DNA from: Euonymus europaeus
Lineage: Eukaryota > Streptophyta > Magnoliopsida > Celastrales > Celastraceae
NCBI GenBank assembly: GCA_963580455.1
Contig: OY756966.1
Coordinates: 12,341,001 to 12,405,000 of the forward strand
Direction of reading: 5' to 3'
DNA length: 64,000 bases
Position 1 is the first letter of the stretch. Every line of letters begins with the position of its first letter. The notes beneath the pieces are model-generated. The model was not told where the DNA came from. It did no database searches and saw nothing but the letters and a program-made list of their open reading frames with translations. Below, piece after piece: positions 20,880 through 36,500 of the stretch. The translations under genes were made by a program, and so were the position numbers.

Positions 20880-23800
20880 TATAAGCTCCTCCATAGAGAA
20901 AGTTGATCAACTTCGGACCATCAAAGTTGCTCGGTGTACACTTTTTAATGTTATTCTACGTCAAATTTTATGAGTATAAGCTTCCAAGATTATTTCCTTG
21001 AAAAAACACTAACTTTCTATGACAAATGGACAAAGCCGTTAAAACCTCCTCTATAGAGAAGTTGAGCAACTTTGGACCATCAAATTTGCTCGGTGTACAC
21101 TTTTTAATGTTCTTCTATGTCAAATTTTACGAGTATATAAGCTTCCTAGATTATTTCGATGACAAAACACTAACTTTCTATGATAAATGAACAAAGCCGT
21201 TAAAACCTCCTCTATAGAGAAGTTGAGCAACTTCAGACCATCAAAGTTGCTCGGTGTACACTTTCTAATGTTCGTCTATGTCAAATTTTACGAGTATATA
21301 AGCTTCCCAGATTATTTCGATGACAAAACACTAACTTTCTATGACAAATGGACAAAACCGTTAAAAGCTCCTCCATAGAGAGAGTTGAGCAACTTCGGAC
21401 AGTCAAAGTTGGTCGGTGTACACTTTTTATTGTTGTTCAATGTCATATTTTATGAGTATAAGCTTCGAAGATTATTTCCTTTCCAAAACCCCAACTTTCT
21501 ATGACAAATGGACAAAATTGTTAAAAGCTCCTCCATAGAGAGAGTTGAGCAACTTCGGACCATCAAGGTTGATCGGTGCACACTTTTTGTTGTTATTCTA
21601 TGTCAAATTTTACGAGTATAAGCTTCCAAGATTATTTCGATGCCAAAAGACCAAGTTTCTTTGAGAAATGGACAAAACCGTTAAAAGCTCCCCCATAGAG
21701 CGAGTTGAGCAACTTCGGACCATCAAAGTTGCTCGGTGCACACTTTTTATTGTTCTAATAAGTCAAATTTTACGAGTATAAACTTCCAAGATTATTTCGA
21801 TGCCAAACATTAACATTCTATGACAAATGGACAAAACTGTTAAAACCTCCTCCATAGAGAGAGTTGAGCAATTTCAAACATCAAAGTTGCTCGGTGTACA
21901 ATTTTTATTGTTCTTCTATGTCAAATTTTATGAGTATAAGCTTCCTAGATTATTTCGATGTCAAAATTCAAAGTTTCTATGACAAATGGACAAAATTGTT
22001 AAAAGTTCCTCCACAGAGAGAGTTGAGCAACTTCAGACGATCAACGTTGATCGGTGCACACTTTTTGTTGATCTTCTATGTCAAATTTTACAAGTATAAG
22101 CTTTCAAGATTATTTCGATGCCAAACATTAACTTTCTATGAAAAATGGACAAAGCCGTTAAAACCTCCTCTATAGAGAAGTTGAGCAACTTCGGACCATC
22201 AAAGTTGCTTGGTGTACACTTTTCAATGTTCTTCTATCTTAAATTTTAGGAGTATAAGCTTCCTAGATTATTCCGATGACAAAATACCAACTTTCTATGA
22301 CAAATGGAAAAAATCGTTAAAAGCTCCTCCACAGAGAGACTTGAGCAACTTCGGACCATCAAAGTTGATCGGTGCACACTTTTTATTGTTCTTCTATGTC
22401 AAATTTTACGAGTATAGGCTTCCAAGATTATTTCCTTTCCAAAACCCCAACTTTCTATAAAAAATGGACAAAATTGTTAAAAGCTCCTCCGTAGAGAGAG
22501 TTGAGCAACTTCAGACCATCAAAGTTGCTCGGTGTACACTTTTTATTGTAATTCTATGTGAAATTTTATGAGTATAAGCTTCCAAGATTATTTCCTTTCC
22601 AAAACCCCAACTTTCTATGACAAATGGACAAAATTGTTAAAAGCTCCTCCATAGAGAGAGTTGAGCAAATTCGGACCATCAAAGTTGATCGTGGCACACT
22701 TTTTGTTGTTCTTCTATGTCAAATTTTACGCGTATAAGCTTCCAAGATTATTTCTATGCCAAAACACCAACTTTCTATGACAAATGGACAAAACAGTTAA
22801 TAGCTCCCTCATAGAGAGAGTTGAGCAACTTTGGACCATCAAAGTTGCTCGGTGTACACTTTTTATTGTTATTCTATGTCAAATTTTATGAGTATAAGCT
22901 TCAAAGATTATTTCCTTTACAAAACACTAACTTTCTATGACAAATGGACAAAGCCGTTAAAACCTCCTCTATAGAGAAGTTGAGCAACTTCGGACCGTCA
23001 AAGTTGCTCGGTGTACACTTTTTATTGTTATTCTATGTCAAATTTTATGAGTATAAGCTTCCAAGACTATTTCGATGCCAAAACATTAACTTTCTATGAC
23101 AAATGGACAAAACTGTTAAAAGCACCTCTATAGAGAGAGTTGACCAACTTCGGACCATCAAAGTTGCTCGGTGTACACTTTTTATTGTTATTATACGTCA
23201 AATTTTATGAGTATAAGCTTCCAAGATTATTTCGTTTTCAAAACCGCAACTTTCTATGACAAATGGACAAAATTGTTTAAAGCTCCTCCAGAGAGAGAGT
23301 TGAGCAACTTCAGACCATCAAAGTTGCTCGGTGTACACTTTTTATTATTATTATATATCAAATTTTATGAGTATAAGCTTCCAAGATTATTTCGTTTCCA
23401 AAACCCCAACTTTCTATGACAAATGGACAAAATTGTTAAAAGCTCCTCCATAGAGAGAATTGAGCAACTTCAGACCATCAAAGTTGCTCGGTGCAAACTT
23501 TTTGTTGTTCTTCTATGTCAAATTTTACGAGCATAAGATTCCAAGATTATTTTGATGCCAAAACACCAATTTTCTATGACAAATGGACAAAACCATTAAA
23601 AGCACCTCCATAGAGAGAGTTGAGCAATTTCGCACCATCAAAGTTGCTCGGTGTACACTTTTTAATTGTTCTTCTATGTCGAATTTTACGAGTATAAGCT
23701 TCAAGATTATTTAATTACCAAAACACCAACTTTCTATGAGAAATGGACAAAGACGTTAAAAGCTCCTCCATAAAGAGAGTTAAGCAATTTCAGACTCTCA

Positions 23801-26595
23801 AAGTTGCTCGGTGTACACTTTTTATTGTTGTTTTATGTCAAATTTTATGAGTATAAGCTTTCGAGATTATTTTGATGCCAAAACCGCAACTTTCTATGAA
23901 AAATGAACAAAATTGTTAAAAGCTCCTCCATAGAGAGAGTTGAGCAACTTCGGACCGTCAAAGTTGCTCGGTATACTCCTTTTATTGTTCTTCTATGTCA
24001 AATTTCATGAATTAAAGCTTCCTACATTATTTCGATGCAAAACCTCAACTTTCTATGACAAATGCACAAAATTGGTAAAAGATCCTCCATAGAGAGAGTT
24101 GAGCAACTTCGGACCGTGAAAGCTGCTCGATGTACACTTTTTAATGTTCATCTATGTCAAATTTTACGACTATAAGCTTCCTCGATTATTTCGATGGCAA
24201 AACACTAACTTTCTATGACAAATGGACAAAGCCGTAAAAAGCTCTTCCATAAAGAGAGTTGAGCAACTTCGGACCATCAAAGTTGCTCGATGTACACATT
24301 TTATTGTTATTCTATGTCAAATTTTATGAGTATAAGCTTCCTAGATTATTTCTATGAGAAATGGACAAGGCTGTTAAAAGCTCCTCTATAGACAGAGTTG
24401 AGCAACTTCGGACCATCAAAGTTGCTTGGTCTACACTTTTTATCATTATTATATGTCAAATTTTATTAGTTTAAGCTTCATAGATTATTTCGATGCAAAA
24501 CCCCAACTTCTTATGACAAATGGACAAAATTGTTAAAAGTTCCTCCATAGAGAGAGTTGAGGAATTCCGAACCATCAAAATTACTCGGAGTATACTTTTT
24601 ATTGTTCTTCTATGTCAAATTTTACGAGTATAAGCTCCATAGATTTTTTCGATGCCAAAAACCTAACTTTGTATGACAAATGGACAAAATTGTTAAAGGC
24701 TCTTCCATGGATGGAGTTGAGCAACTTCGCACCATCAAAGTTGTTCGGTTTACGTTTTTTATTGTTCTTCTATGTCAAATTTTACGAGTATTGGCTTTCA
24801 AGATTATTACGATGAGAAAACACTAACTTTCCATGACAAATGGACAAAGCCGTTAAAAGCTCTTCCATGTAGAGTTGAGCATTTTCGGACCATCAATATT
24901 GCTCGGTGTACACTTTTTTTTTTCTTTCTATGTCAACTTTTATGAGTATAAGCTTCCAAGATTATTTCGATGCCAAAACACCAACTTTCTATGAAAAATG
25001 GACAAAACGGTTAAAAGCTCCTCCATAGAGAGAGTAAAGCAACTACGGACCATCAAAGTTGCTCGGTGTACACTTTTTAAAGTTCTTTTATGTCAAATTT
25101 TAAGAATATAAGCTTCCTAGATTATTACGATGGCAAAACACTAACTTTCTATGACAAATGGACAAAATTATTAAAAGCTTCTCCATAGAGAGAGTTGAGT
25201 AACTTCGGACCATCAATGTTGCTCGGTGTACACTTTTTAATGTTCTTCTATGTCAAATTTTACGAGTATAAGCTTCCTAGATTATTACGATGGAAAAACA
25301 CTAACTTTCTATGTCAAATGGACAAAGCCGTTAAAAGCTCTTCCATAAAGAGAGTTCAGCAACTTCGGACCATCAAACTTGCTCGGTCTACACTTTTTAT
25401 TGTTCTCCTATGTCAAATTTTCGAGTTTAAGCTTCCTAGATTATTACGATGGGAAAACACTAACTTTCTATGACGAACGGACAAAGCCGTTAAAAGCTCT
25501 TCCATAGAGAGAGTTGAGCAACTTCGAACCATCAAAGTTGCTCGGTGTACACTTTTTATTGTTCTTCTATGTCAAATTTTATGAGTATAAGCTTCCTAGA
25601 TTATTTCGATGTCAAAATTCAAAGTTTCTATGACAAATGGACAAAATTGTTAAAAGTTCCTCCATAGAGAGAGTTGAGCAACTTCAGACGATCAACGTTG
25701 ATCGGTGCACACTTTTTGTTGTTCTTCTATACCAAAACACCAAATTTCTATGAGAAATGGACAAAGATGTTAAAAGCTCCTTCATAGAGAGAGTTTAGCA
25801 ACTTCGGACCATCAAAGTTGCTCAGTGTACACATTTTATTATTCTTCTATGTCAAATTTTATGAGTATATGCTTCCTCGGTTATTTCGATTCCAAAACCC
25901 CAACTTTCTATGACAAATGGAAAAAATTATTAAAAGCTCCTGCAAAGAGAGAGTTGAGTAACTTCGGACCATCATAGTTGCTCGGTGTACACTTTTTACT
26001 ATTCTTTTGTGTGAAATTTTATGAGTATAAGCTTCCTTGATTATTACGATGGCAAAACACTAACTTTCTAGGACAAATGGACAAAATTATTAAAAGCTTC
26101 TTCATAGAGAGAGTTGAGTAACTTCGGAACATCAAAGTTGCTCGGTGTACACTTTTTAATGTTCTTCTATGTAAAATTTTATGAGTATAAGCTTCCTAGA
26201 TTATTACGATGGGAAAACACTAACTTTCTATGACAAATGGACAAAGCTGTTAAAAGGTCTCCCATAGAGAGAGTTCAGGAACTTCGGACCATCAAACTTG
26301 CTCGGTGTACACTTTTTATTGTTCTCCTATGTCAAATTTTCGAGTATAAGCTTCCTAGATTATTACGATGGGAAAACACTAACTTTCTATGACAAATGGA
26401 CAAAACCGTTAAAACTCTTCCATAGAGAGAGTTGACAATTTCAGACCATCAAAGTTGTTTGGTGTACACTTTTTATTGTTATTCTATTTCAAATTTTAGG
26501 AAATATAAGCTTCTAAGATTATTTCGATGCCAAAACACCAACTTTCTATGACAAATGGAGAAAACCGTTAAAAGCTCCCCCATAGAGAGAGTTGA

Positions 26596-26914
26596 GCAAC
26601 TTCGGACCATCAAAGTTGCTCAGTGTACACTTTTTAATGTTCTTTTATGTGAAATTTTACGAGTATAAGCTTCCTAGATTATTACGATGGCAAAACACTA
26701 ACTTTCTATGACAAATGGACAAAATTATTAAAAGCTCCTCCATAGAGAGAGTTGAGCAACTTCGGACCATCAAAGTTGCTCAGTGTACACTTTTTAATGT
26801 TCTTTTATGTGAAATTTTACGAGTATAAGCTTCCTAGATTATTACGATGGCAAAACACTAACTTTCTATGACAAATGGACAAAATTATTAAAAGCTCCTC
26901 CATAGAGAGAGTTG
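26596..26914 (+). repeat. Freshly duplicated single monomer
   Basis: Two consecutive monomers (about 26596-26754 and 26755-26913) are almost identical. They share rare variants such as gctcagtgtacac, ttcttttatgtgaaa and acaaaattattaaaag. This is a local unequal-exchange or slippage duplication. Confidence 0.8.
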
Positions 26915-29900
26915 AGTAACTTCGGACCATCAACGTTGCTCGGTGTACACTTTTTAATGTTCTTCTATGTCAAAATTTTATGAGTATAAGCTTCCTAGAT
27001 TATTACGATGGGAAAACACTAACTTTCTATGACAAATGGACAAAGCTGTTAAAAGGTCTCCCATAGAGAGAGTTCAGGAACTTCGGACCATCAAACTTGC
27101 TCGGTGTACACTTTTTGCTGTTCTCCTATGTCAAATTTTCGAGTATAAGCTTCCTAGATTATTACGATGGGAAAACACTAACTTTTATGAAAAATGGACA
27201 AAGCCGTTAAAAGCTCTTCCATAGAGAGAGTTGAGCAACTTCGCACCATCAAATTTGGTCGATGTACGTTTTTTATTGTTCTTCTATGTCAAATTTTACG
27301 AGTATAGGCTTCAAAAATTATTTCGATGCCAAAAGATCAACTTTCTATGATAAATGGACAGAACCGTTAAAAACTCCTCCATAGAGAGAGTTGAGCAACT
27401 TCGGACCATCAAAGTTGCTCGGTGTACACTTTTTATTATTATTCTTTGTCAAATTTTATGAGTATAAGCTTCCTGGATTATTTCGATGCTAAAACCCCAA
27501 CTTTCTATGACAAATGCACAAAATTGTTAAAAGCTCCTCCATAGAGAGAGTTGAGCAACTTCGGACCATCATAGTTGCTCGATGTACACCTTTTATTGTT
27601 CTTCTATGCCAAATTTTACGAGTATAAGCTTCATGATTGTTTAATTGCCATAACTCTAAATTTCTATAAGAAATGGACAAAGCCGTTAAAAGCTCCTCCA
27701 TAGAGAGAGTTTAGCAACTTCGGACTATCAAAGTTGCTCCATGTACACTTTTTATTTTTTTCTATATCAAATTTTACGAATATAAGCTTCCTTGATTATT
27801 TCGATGCGAAAAACCTAACTTTGTATGACAAATGGACAATATTGTTAAAGGCTCTTTCATGGATGGAGTTGAGCAACTTCGCACCATCAAAGTTGCTCGG
27901 TCTACACTTTTTATCATTATTCTATGTCAAATTTTATTAGTTTAAGCTTCCTAGATTATTTCGATGCAAAACCCCAACTGCTTATGAAAAATGGACAAAA
28001 TTGTTAAAAGTTCCCCCATAGAGAGAGTGGAGCAATTCCGAACCATCAAAATTGCTCGGAGTACACTTTTTATTGTTCTCCTATGTCAAATTTTACGAGT
28101 ATAAGCTCCATAGATTATTTCGATGCCGAAAACCTAACTTTGTATAACAAATGGACAAAATTGTAAAAGGCTCTTTCATGGATGGAGTTGAGCAACTTCG
28201 CACCATCAAAGTTGCTCGGTGCACGATTTTTATTGTTCTTTCCATGACAAATTGACAAAACCGTTAAAAGCACCTCCATAAAGAGAGTTGAGCAATTTTG
28301 AACCATCAAAGTTGCTCGGTGTACACTTATTATTTTTATTCTATGTCAAATTTTATGAGTATAAGCTTCCTAGATTATTTCGATGCCAAAACCCCAAATT
28401 TCTATGACAAATGCACAAAATTGTTAAAAGCTCCTCTAGAGAGAGAGTTGAGAAACTTTGTACCATCAAAGCTGCTCGTTGTACACATTTTATTGTTCTT
28501 CTATGCCAAATTTTACGAGTATAAGCTTCAGGATTATTTAATTGCAAAAACTCCAACTTTCTATGACAAATAAACAAAGTTGCTCAGTGTACAATTTTTA
28601 ATGTTCTTCTATGTCAATTTTTATGAGTTTAAGCTTCCTAGATTGTTTCCGTGTAAAACCCCAACTTCTTATAACAAATGGACAAAATTGTTAAAAGTTC
28701 CCCCATAGAGAGAGTTAAGCAATTTTGAACCATCAAAATTGCTCAGTGTACACTTTTATTGTTCTCCTATGTCAAATTTTACGAGTATAAGCTCCAAGAT
28801 TATTTCGATGCCGAAAACCTAACTTTGTATGACAAATGGACAAAATTGTTAAAGGCTCTTCCGTGGATAGAGTTGAGCAACTTCGCGCCATCAAAGTTGC
28901 TCGGTGTACACTTTTTATTCTTCTTCCATGTCCAATTTTAGGAGTTTAAGCTTCCTAGAATATTTCGATGCCAAAACCCCAACTTTCTATGACAAATGAA
29001 CAAAATTCTAAAAGGCTCTTCCATGGATGGAGTTGAGCAACTTCGCACCATCAAAGTTGCTCGGTGTACAATTTTTATTCTTCTTCTATATCAAATTTAA
29101 TGAGTTTAAGCTTCATAGATTATTTCAATACAAAGCCCCAACTTTCTATGACAAATGGACAAAATTGTTAAAAGTTCTTTCGTAGAGAGAGTTCAGCAAT
29201 TCTGAACCATTAAACTTGCTCGGTGTACACTTTTTATTGTTCTCCAATGTCAAATTTTACGAGTATAAGCTCCATAGATTAGTTCGATGCCTAAAACTTA
29301 ACTTTGTTTGACAAATAGACAAAATTGTTAAAGGCTCTTCCATGGATGGAGTTGAGCAACTTCGCACCATCCAAGTTGTTCAGTGTACGTTTTTTATTGT
29401 TCTTCAATGTCCAATTTTTCGAGTATAGGCTTCCAAGATTATTTCAATGCCAAGACAACAACTTTCTATGACAAATTGACAAAACCGTTAAAAGCACCTT
29501 CATAGAGAGAGTTGAGCAACTTCAGACCATCAAAGTTGCTCGGTGTACATTTATTATTGTTATTTTATGTCAAAGTTTATGAGTATAAGCTTCCTAGATA
29601 ATTTCGATGCCAAAACCCCAACTTTCTATGAGAAATGCGCAAAATTGTTAAAAGCTCCTCCACAGAGAAAGTTGAGCAACTTTGTACCGTCAAAGCTGCT
29701 CGGTGTACACATTTTATTGTTCTTCTATGCCAAATTTTACGAGTATAAGCTTCAGGATTATTTAATTGCCAGAACTCCAACTTTCTATGACAAATGGACA
29801 AATTCGTTAAAAGCTCCTCCATAGAGAGAGTTGAGAAACTTTGGACCATCAAAGTTGCTTGGTGTACAATTTTTAATGTTCTTCTATGTCAAATTTTACG

Positions 29901-30342
29901 AGTATAGGCTTCCTAGAATATTACGATGGCAAAATAATAACTTTCCATGAAAAATGGACAAAGCCGTTAAAAGCACTTCCATGGAGAGAGTTGAGCAACT
30001 TCGGAGCATCAAAGTTGCTCGGTGTACACTTTTTATTGTTTTCTTATGTCAAATTTTATGACTATAAGCTTCCTAGATTATTTCGATGCAAAAACCCGAA
30101 CTTTCTATGACAAATGCACAAAATTGTTAAAAGCTCCTCCATGGAGAGAGTTGAGCAACTTTGTACCATCAAAGTTGCTCGGTGTACACCTTTTATTGTT
30201 CTTCTATGCCAAATTTTATGAGTATAAGCTTCAGGTTTATTTAATTGCCAAAACTCCAACTCTCTATGACAAATAGACACAGCCTTTAAAAGCTCCTCCA
30301 TAGAGAGAGTTGAGCAACTTCGGACCATCAAAGTTGCTCGGT

Positions 30343-30700
30343 GTACATTTATTATTGTTATTTTAAGTCAAAGTTTATGAGTATAAGCTTCAAGATTATT
30401 TAATTGCCAAAACACAAACTTTCTATGGAGATGGAGAAAACCGTTAAAAGCTCCTCTAAAGAGAGAGTTGAGCAACTTCGGACCATCAAAGTTGCTCGGT
30501 GTACATTTATTATTGTTATTTTAAGTCAAAGTTTATGAGTATAAGCTTCAAGATTATTTAATTGCCAAAACACAAACTTTCTATGGAAATGGAGAAAACC
30601 GTTAAAAGCTCCTCTATAGAGAGAGTTGAGCAACTTCGAACCATCAAAGTTGCTCGGTGTACATTTATTATTGTTATTTTAAGTCAAAGTTTATGAGTAT
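30343..30700 (+). repeat. Locally amplified 157-bp monomer variant
   Basis: The variant tacatttattattgttatttt followed by aagtcaaag occurs at about 30343, 30500 and 30657, spaced 157 bp. The first two copies continue with the same shortened ctatggagatgg/ctatggaaatgg form. This indicates recent homogenisation of a variant with a two-base deletion. Confidence 0.75.
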
Positions 30701-31963
30701 AAGCTTCCTAGATTATTTCGATGCCAAAACCCCAACTTTCTATGACAAATGCACAAAATTGTTAAAAGCTCCTCTACAGAGAGAGTTGAGCAACTTTGTA
30801 CTGTTAAAGTTGCTCTGTGTACACAATTTATTGTTCTTCTATGCCAAATTTTACGAGTATAAGCTTCAGGATTATTTAATTGCCAAAACTCCAACTCTCT
30901 ATAATAAAAGGACACAGCCGTTAAAAGCTCCTCCATAGAGAGAGTTAAGCAACTTCGGACCATCAATGTTGCTCGGTGTACAATTTTTAATGTTCCTCTA
31001 TGTCAAATTGTTCGAGTATAAGCTTCCTAGATTATTACGATGGCAAAATAATAACTTTCAATGGCAAATGGACAAAGCCGTTAAAAGCACTTCCATAGAG
31101 AGAGTTGAGCAACTTCGAAGCATGAAAGTTGCTCGGTGTACACTTTTTATTGTTTTCTTATGTCAAATTTTATGAGTATAAGCTTCCCAGATTATTTCGA
31201 TGCAAAAACCCCAACTTTCTATGACAAATGCACAAAATTGTTAAAAGCTCCTCCATGGAGAGAGTTGAGCAAGTTCGACCGTCAAAGTTGCTCGGTGTAC
31301 ACCTTTTATTGTTCTTCTATTCCAAATTATAAGAGTATAAGCTTCAAGATTATTTAATTGCCAAAACACAAACTTTCTATGGAAATGGACAAAACTGTTA
31401 AAATCACCTCTATAGAGAGAGTTGAGCGACTTTGGACCATCAAAGTTGCTTGGTGTACACCTTTTATTATTCTTCTATGTCAAATTTTATGAGTATAAGC
31501 TTTCTAGATTATTTCAATGCAAAAACCCCAACTTTCTATGACAAATGCACAAAATTGTTAAAAGCTCCTCCATGGAGAGAGTTGAGCAAGTTCGACCGTC
31601 AAAGTTGCTCGGTGTACACCTTTTATTGTTCTTCTATGCAAATTTTAAGAGTATAAGCTTCAAAATTATTTAATTGCCGAAGCACCAACTTTCTTTGAGA
31701 AATGGACAAAACCGTTAAAAGCTCCTCCATAGAAAGAGTTGAGCAACTTCGGACCATCAAAGTTGCTCGGTGTACGCCATTTATTATTCTTCTAAGTCAG
31801 ATTTCATGAGTATAAGCTTCCTAAATTATTTTGATGCCAAAACTTCAACTTTTTATGAAAAAAGGACAAAATTGTTAAAAACTTCTCCATAGGGAGAGTT
31901 GAGCAACTTCGGAACATCAAAGTTGCGCGGTGTACACATTTTATTGTTCTTCTATGTCAGATT

Positions 31964-33196
31964 TTATGAGTATAAGCTTCCTAAATTATTTTTATGACAA
32001 AACTTCAAATTTTTTTGACAAATGGACAAAATTGTTAAAAGCTCCTCGATAGAGAGAGTTGAGGAACTTTGTATCGTCAAAGTTGATCGGTGTACACCTT
32101 TTATTGTTCTTCTATGACAAATTTTACGAGTATAAGCTTCAGGATTATATAATTGCCAAAACTCCAACTCTCTATGACAAATGGACATAGCCGTTAAAAG
32201 CTCCTCCATAGAGAGAGTTGAGCAACTTCGAACCATCAAAGTTGCTCAATGTACATTTATTATTGATATTTTATGTCAAAGTTTATGAGTATAAGCTTCC
32301 TAGATTATTTCGATGCCAAAACCCCAACTTTCTATGACAAATGCACAAAATTGTCAAAAGCTCCTCCACAGAGAGAGTTGTGGAACTTTGTACCGTCAAA
32401 GTTGCTCGGTGTACACCTTTTATTGTTCTTCTATGACAAATTTTATGAGTATAAGCTTCAGGATTATTTAATTGCCAAAACTCGAACTCTCTATGACAAA
32501 TGGACACAGCCGTTAAAAGCTCCTCCATAGAGAGAGTTGAGCAACTTCGAACCATCAAAGTTGCTCAATGTACATTTATTATTGATATTTTATGTCAAAG
32601 TTTATGAGTATAAGCTTCCTAGATTATTTCGATGCCAAAACCCCAACTTTCTATGACAAATGCACAAAATTGTCAAAAGCTCCTCCACATTGAGAGTTGA
32701 GCAACTTTGTACCGTCAATGTTGCTCGGTGTAGACCTTTTATTCTTCTTCTATGACAAATTTTACGAGTATAAGCTTCAGGATTATTTAATTGCCAAAAC
32801 TCCAACTCTCTATGACAAATGGACACAGCCGTTAAAAGCTCCTTCATAGAGAGAGTTGAGCAACTTCGAACCATCAAAGTTGCTCAATGTACATTTATTA
32901 TTGATATTTTATGTCAAAGTTTATGAGTATAAGCTTCCTAGATTATTGCGATGCCAAAAACCCAACTTTCTATGACAAATGCACAAAATTGTTAAAAGCT
33001 CCTCCACAGAGAGAGTTGAGCAACTTTGTACTATCAAAGTTGGTCCGTGTACACCTTTTATTGTTCTTCTATGCCAAATTTTACGAGTATAAGCTTCAGG
33101 ATTATTTAATTGCCAAAACTCCAACTCTCTATGACAAATAGACACAGCCGTTAAAAGCTCTTCCATAGAGAGAGTTGAGCAACTTCGGACCATCAA
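31964..33196 (+). repeat. Dimeric higher-order block, 319-bp period
   Basis: Two monomer types alternate: one with tattgatattttatgtcaaagttta and one with ttgttcttctatgacaaattttac followed by gcttcaggattatttaattgcc. Matching points fall at 31964, 32283, 32602 and 32921, that is 319 bp apart (two monomers). Confidence 0.9.
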
Positions 33197-33539
33197 AGTT
33201 GCTCGGTGTACGCCTTTTAATAGTCTTCTATGTCAAATTTTATGAGTATAAGCTTCCTAGATGATTTCGATAAAAAACCCCCTACTTTCTATGACAAATG
33301 GACAAAACCATTAATACCTCCTCCATGGAGAGAGTTTGACAACTTCGGACCGTCAAAATTGCTCGGTGTACACCTTTTATTGTTCTTCTATGACAAATTT
33401 TAAGAGTGTAAGCTTCAAGATTATTTAATTTCCAAAACACCAACTTTTTATTAGAAATGGACAAAATCGTTAACAGCTCCTCCATAGAAAGAGTTGAGCA
33501 ACTTCGGATCATCAAAGTTGTGCGGTGTACACATTTTAT

Positions 33540-36500
33540 TTCTATGTCAGATTTTATGAGTATAAGCTTCCTAGATTATTTTTATGACAAAACTTCAACT
33601 TTTTTTGACAAATGGACAAAATTGTTAAAAGCTCCTCGATAGAGAGAGTTGAGGAACTTTGTACCATCAAAGTTGCTCGGTGTAGACCTTTTATTGTTCT
33701 TCTATGACAAATTTTACGAGTATAAGCTTCAGGATTATTTAATTGCCAAAACTCCAACTCTCTATGACAAATGGACACAGCCGTTAAAAGCTCCTCCATA
33801 GAGAGAGTTGAGCAATTTCGACCATCAAAGTTGCTCAATGTACATTTATTATTGATATTTTATGTCAAAGTTTATGAGTATAAGCTTCCTAGATTATTTC
33901 GATGCCAAAACCCCAACTTTCTATGACAAATGCACAAAATTGTCAAAAGCTCCTCCACAGAGAGAGTTGAGGAACTTTGTACCGTCAAAGTTGTTCGGTG
34001 TACACCTTTTATTGTTCTTCTATGACAAATTTTACGAGTATAAGCTTCAGGATTATTTAATTGGCAAAACTCCAACTCTCTATGACAAATGGACACAGCC
34101 GTTAAAAGCTCCTCCATAGAGAGAGTTGAGCAACTTCGAACCATCAAAGTTGCTCAATGTACATTTATTATTGATATTTTATGTCAAAGTTTATGAGTAT
34201 AAGCTTCCTAGATTATTTCGATGCCAAAACCCCAACTTTCTATGACAAATGCACAAAATTGTTAAAAGCTCTTCCACAGAGAGAGTTGAGCAACTTTGTA
34301 CCATCAATGATGCTCGGTGTACACCTTTTATTGTTCTTATATGCGAAATTTTACGAGTATAAGCTTTAGTATTATTTAATTGCCAAAACTCCAACTCTCT
34401 ATAAAAAATGGACACAGCCGTTAAAAGCTCCTCCATAGAGAGAGTTGAGCAACTTCGGACCATCAAAGTTGCTTGGCGTACACCTTTTATTATTCTTCTA
34501 TGTCAAATTTTATGAGTATAAGCTTCCTGGATTATTTCAATCCAAAAACCCCAACTTTCTATGACAAATGCACAAAATTGTTAAAAGCTTCTCCATGGAG
34601 AGAGTTGAGCAACTTTCACCGTCAAAAATCCTCGGTGTACACCTTTTATTGTTCTTCTATGCAAATTTTAAGAGTATAAGCTTCAAAATTATTTAATTTC
34701 CGAAACACCAACTTTCTATGAGAAATGGACAAAACCGTTAAAAGCTCCTCCTTAGAAAGAGTTGAGCAACTTCGGACCATCAAAGTTGCTCGGTGTACGC
34801 CTTTTATTATTCTTCTATGTCAAATTTTATGAGTATAAGCTTCCTAGATGATTTCGATAAAAAAAACCCCTACTTTCTATGACAAATGGACAAAACCATT
34901 AAAACCTCCTCCGTGGCGAGAGTTTGGCAACTTCGAACCGTCAAAATTGCTCGGTGTACACCTTTTATTGTTCTTCTATGACAAATTTTAAGAGTGTAAG
35001 CTTCATGATTATTTAATTTCCAAAACACCAACTTTTTATGAGAAATGGACAAAACCGTTAACAGCTCCTCCATAGAAAGAGTTGAGCAACTTCGGACTAT
35101 CAAAGTTGCTCGGTGTACACTTATTATTGTTATTTTATGTCAAAGTTTTCGAGTATAAGCTTCCTAGATTATTTCGTTGCCAAAACCCCAACTTTCTATG
35201 ACAAATGCACAAAATTGTTAAAAGCTCCTCCACAGAGAGAGTTGAGCAACTTTGTACTGTCAAAGTTGCTCAGTGTACACCTTTTATTGTTCTTCTATGC
35301 CAAATTTTACGAGTATAAGCTTTAGGATTATTTAATTGCCAAAACTCCAACTCTCTATAACAAATGGACACAGCCGTTAAAAGCTCCTCCATAGATAGAG
35401 TTGAGCAACTTCGGACCATCAAAGTTGCTTGGCGTACACCTTTTATTATTCTTCTATGTCAAATTTTATGAGTATAAGCTTCCTAGATTATTTCAATCCA
35501 AAAACCCCAACTTTCTATGACAAATGCACAAAATTGTTAAAAGCTTCTCCATGGAGAGAGTTGAGCAACTTTCACCGTCAAAGTTCCTCAGTGTACACCT
35601 TTTATTTTTCTTCTATGCAAATTTTAATAGTATAAGCTTCAAAATTATTTAATTGCCGAAACACCAACTTTCTATGAGAAATGGACAAAACCGTTAAAAG
35701 CTCCTCCATAGAAAGAGTTGAGCAACTTCGGACCATCAAAGTTGCTCGGTGTACGCCTTTTATTATTCTTCTATGTCAAATTTTATGAGTATAAGCTTCC
35801 TAGATGATTTCGATAAAAAAACCCCTACTTTCTATGACAAATGGACAAAACCATTAATACCTCCTCCATGGAGAGAGTTTGGCAACTTCGGACCGTCAAA
35901 ACTGCTCGGTGTACACCTTTTATTGTTCTTCTATGACAAATTTTAAGAGTGTAAGCTTCAAGATTATTTAATTTCCAAAACACCAACTTTTTATTAGAAA
36001 TGGAAAAAACCGTTAACAGCTCCTCCATAGAAAGAGTTGAGCAATTTCGGACCATCAAAGTTGCTCGGTGTACACTTTTTAATGTTCTTCTATGTCAGAT
36101 TATATGAGTATAAGCTTCCTAAATTATTTTGATGCCAAAACTTCAACATTTTATGAGAAATGGACAAAATTGTTAAAAACTCCTCCATAGAGAGAGTTGA
36201 GCAACTTCGGATCATCAAAGTTGTGCGTTGTACATATTTTATTGTTCTTCTATGTCAGATTTTATGAGTATAAGAATCCTAGATTATTTTTATGACAAAA
36301 CTTCAACTTTTTTTGACAAATGGACAAAATTGTTAAAAGCTCCTCGATAGAGAGAGTTGAGGAACTTTGTACCGTCAAAGTTGCTCGGTGTAGACCTTTT
36401 ATTGTTCTTCTATGACAAATTTTACGAGTATAAGCTTCAGGATTATTTAATTGCCAAAACTCCAACTCTCTATGACAAATGGACAAAGCCGTTAAAAGCT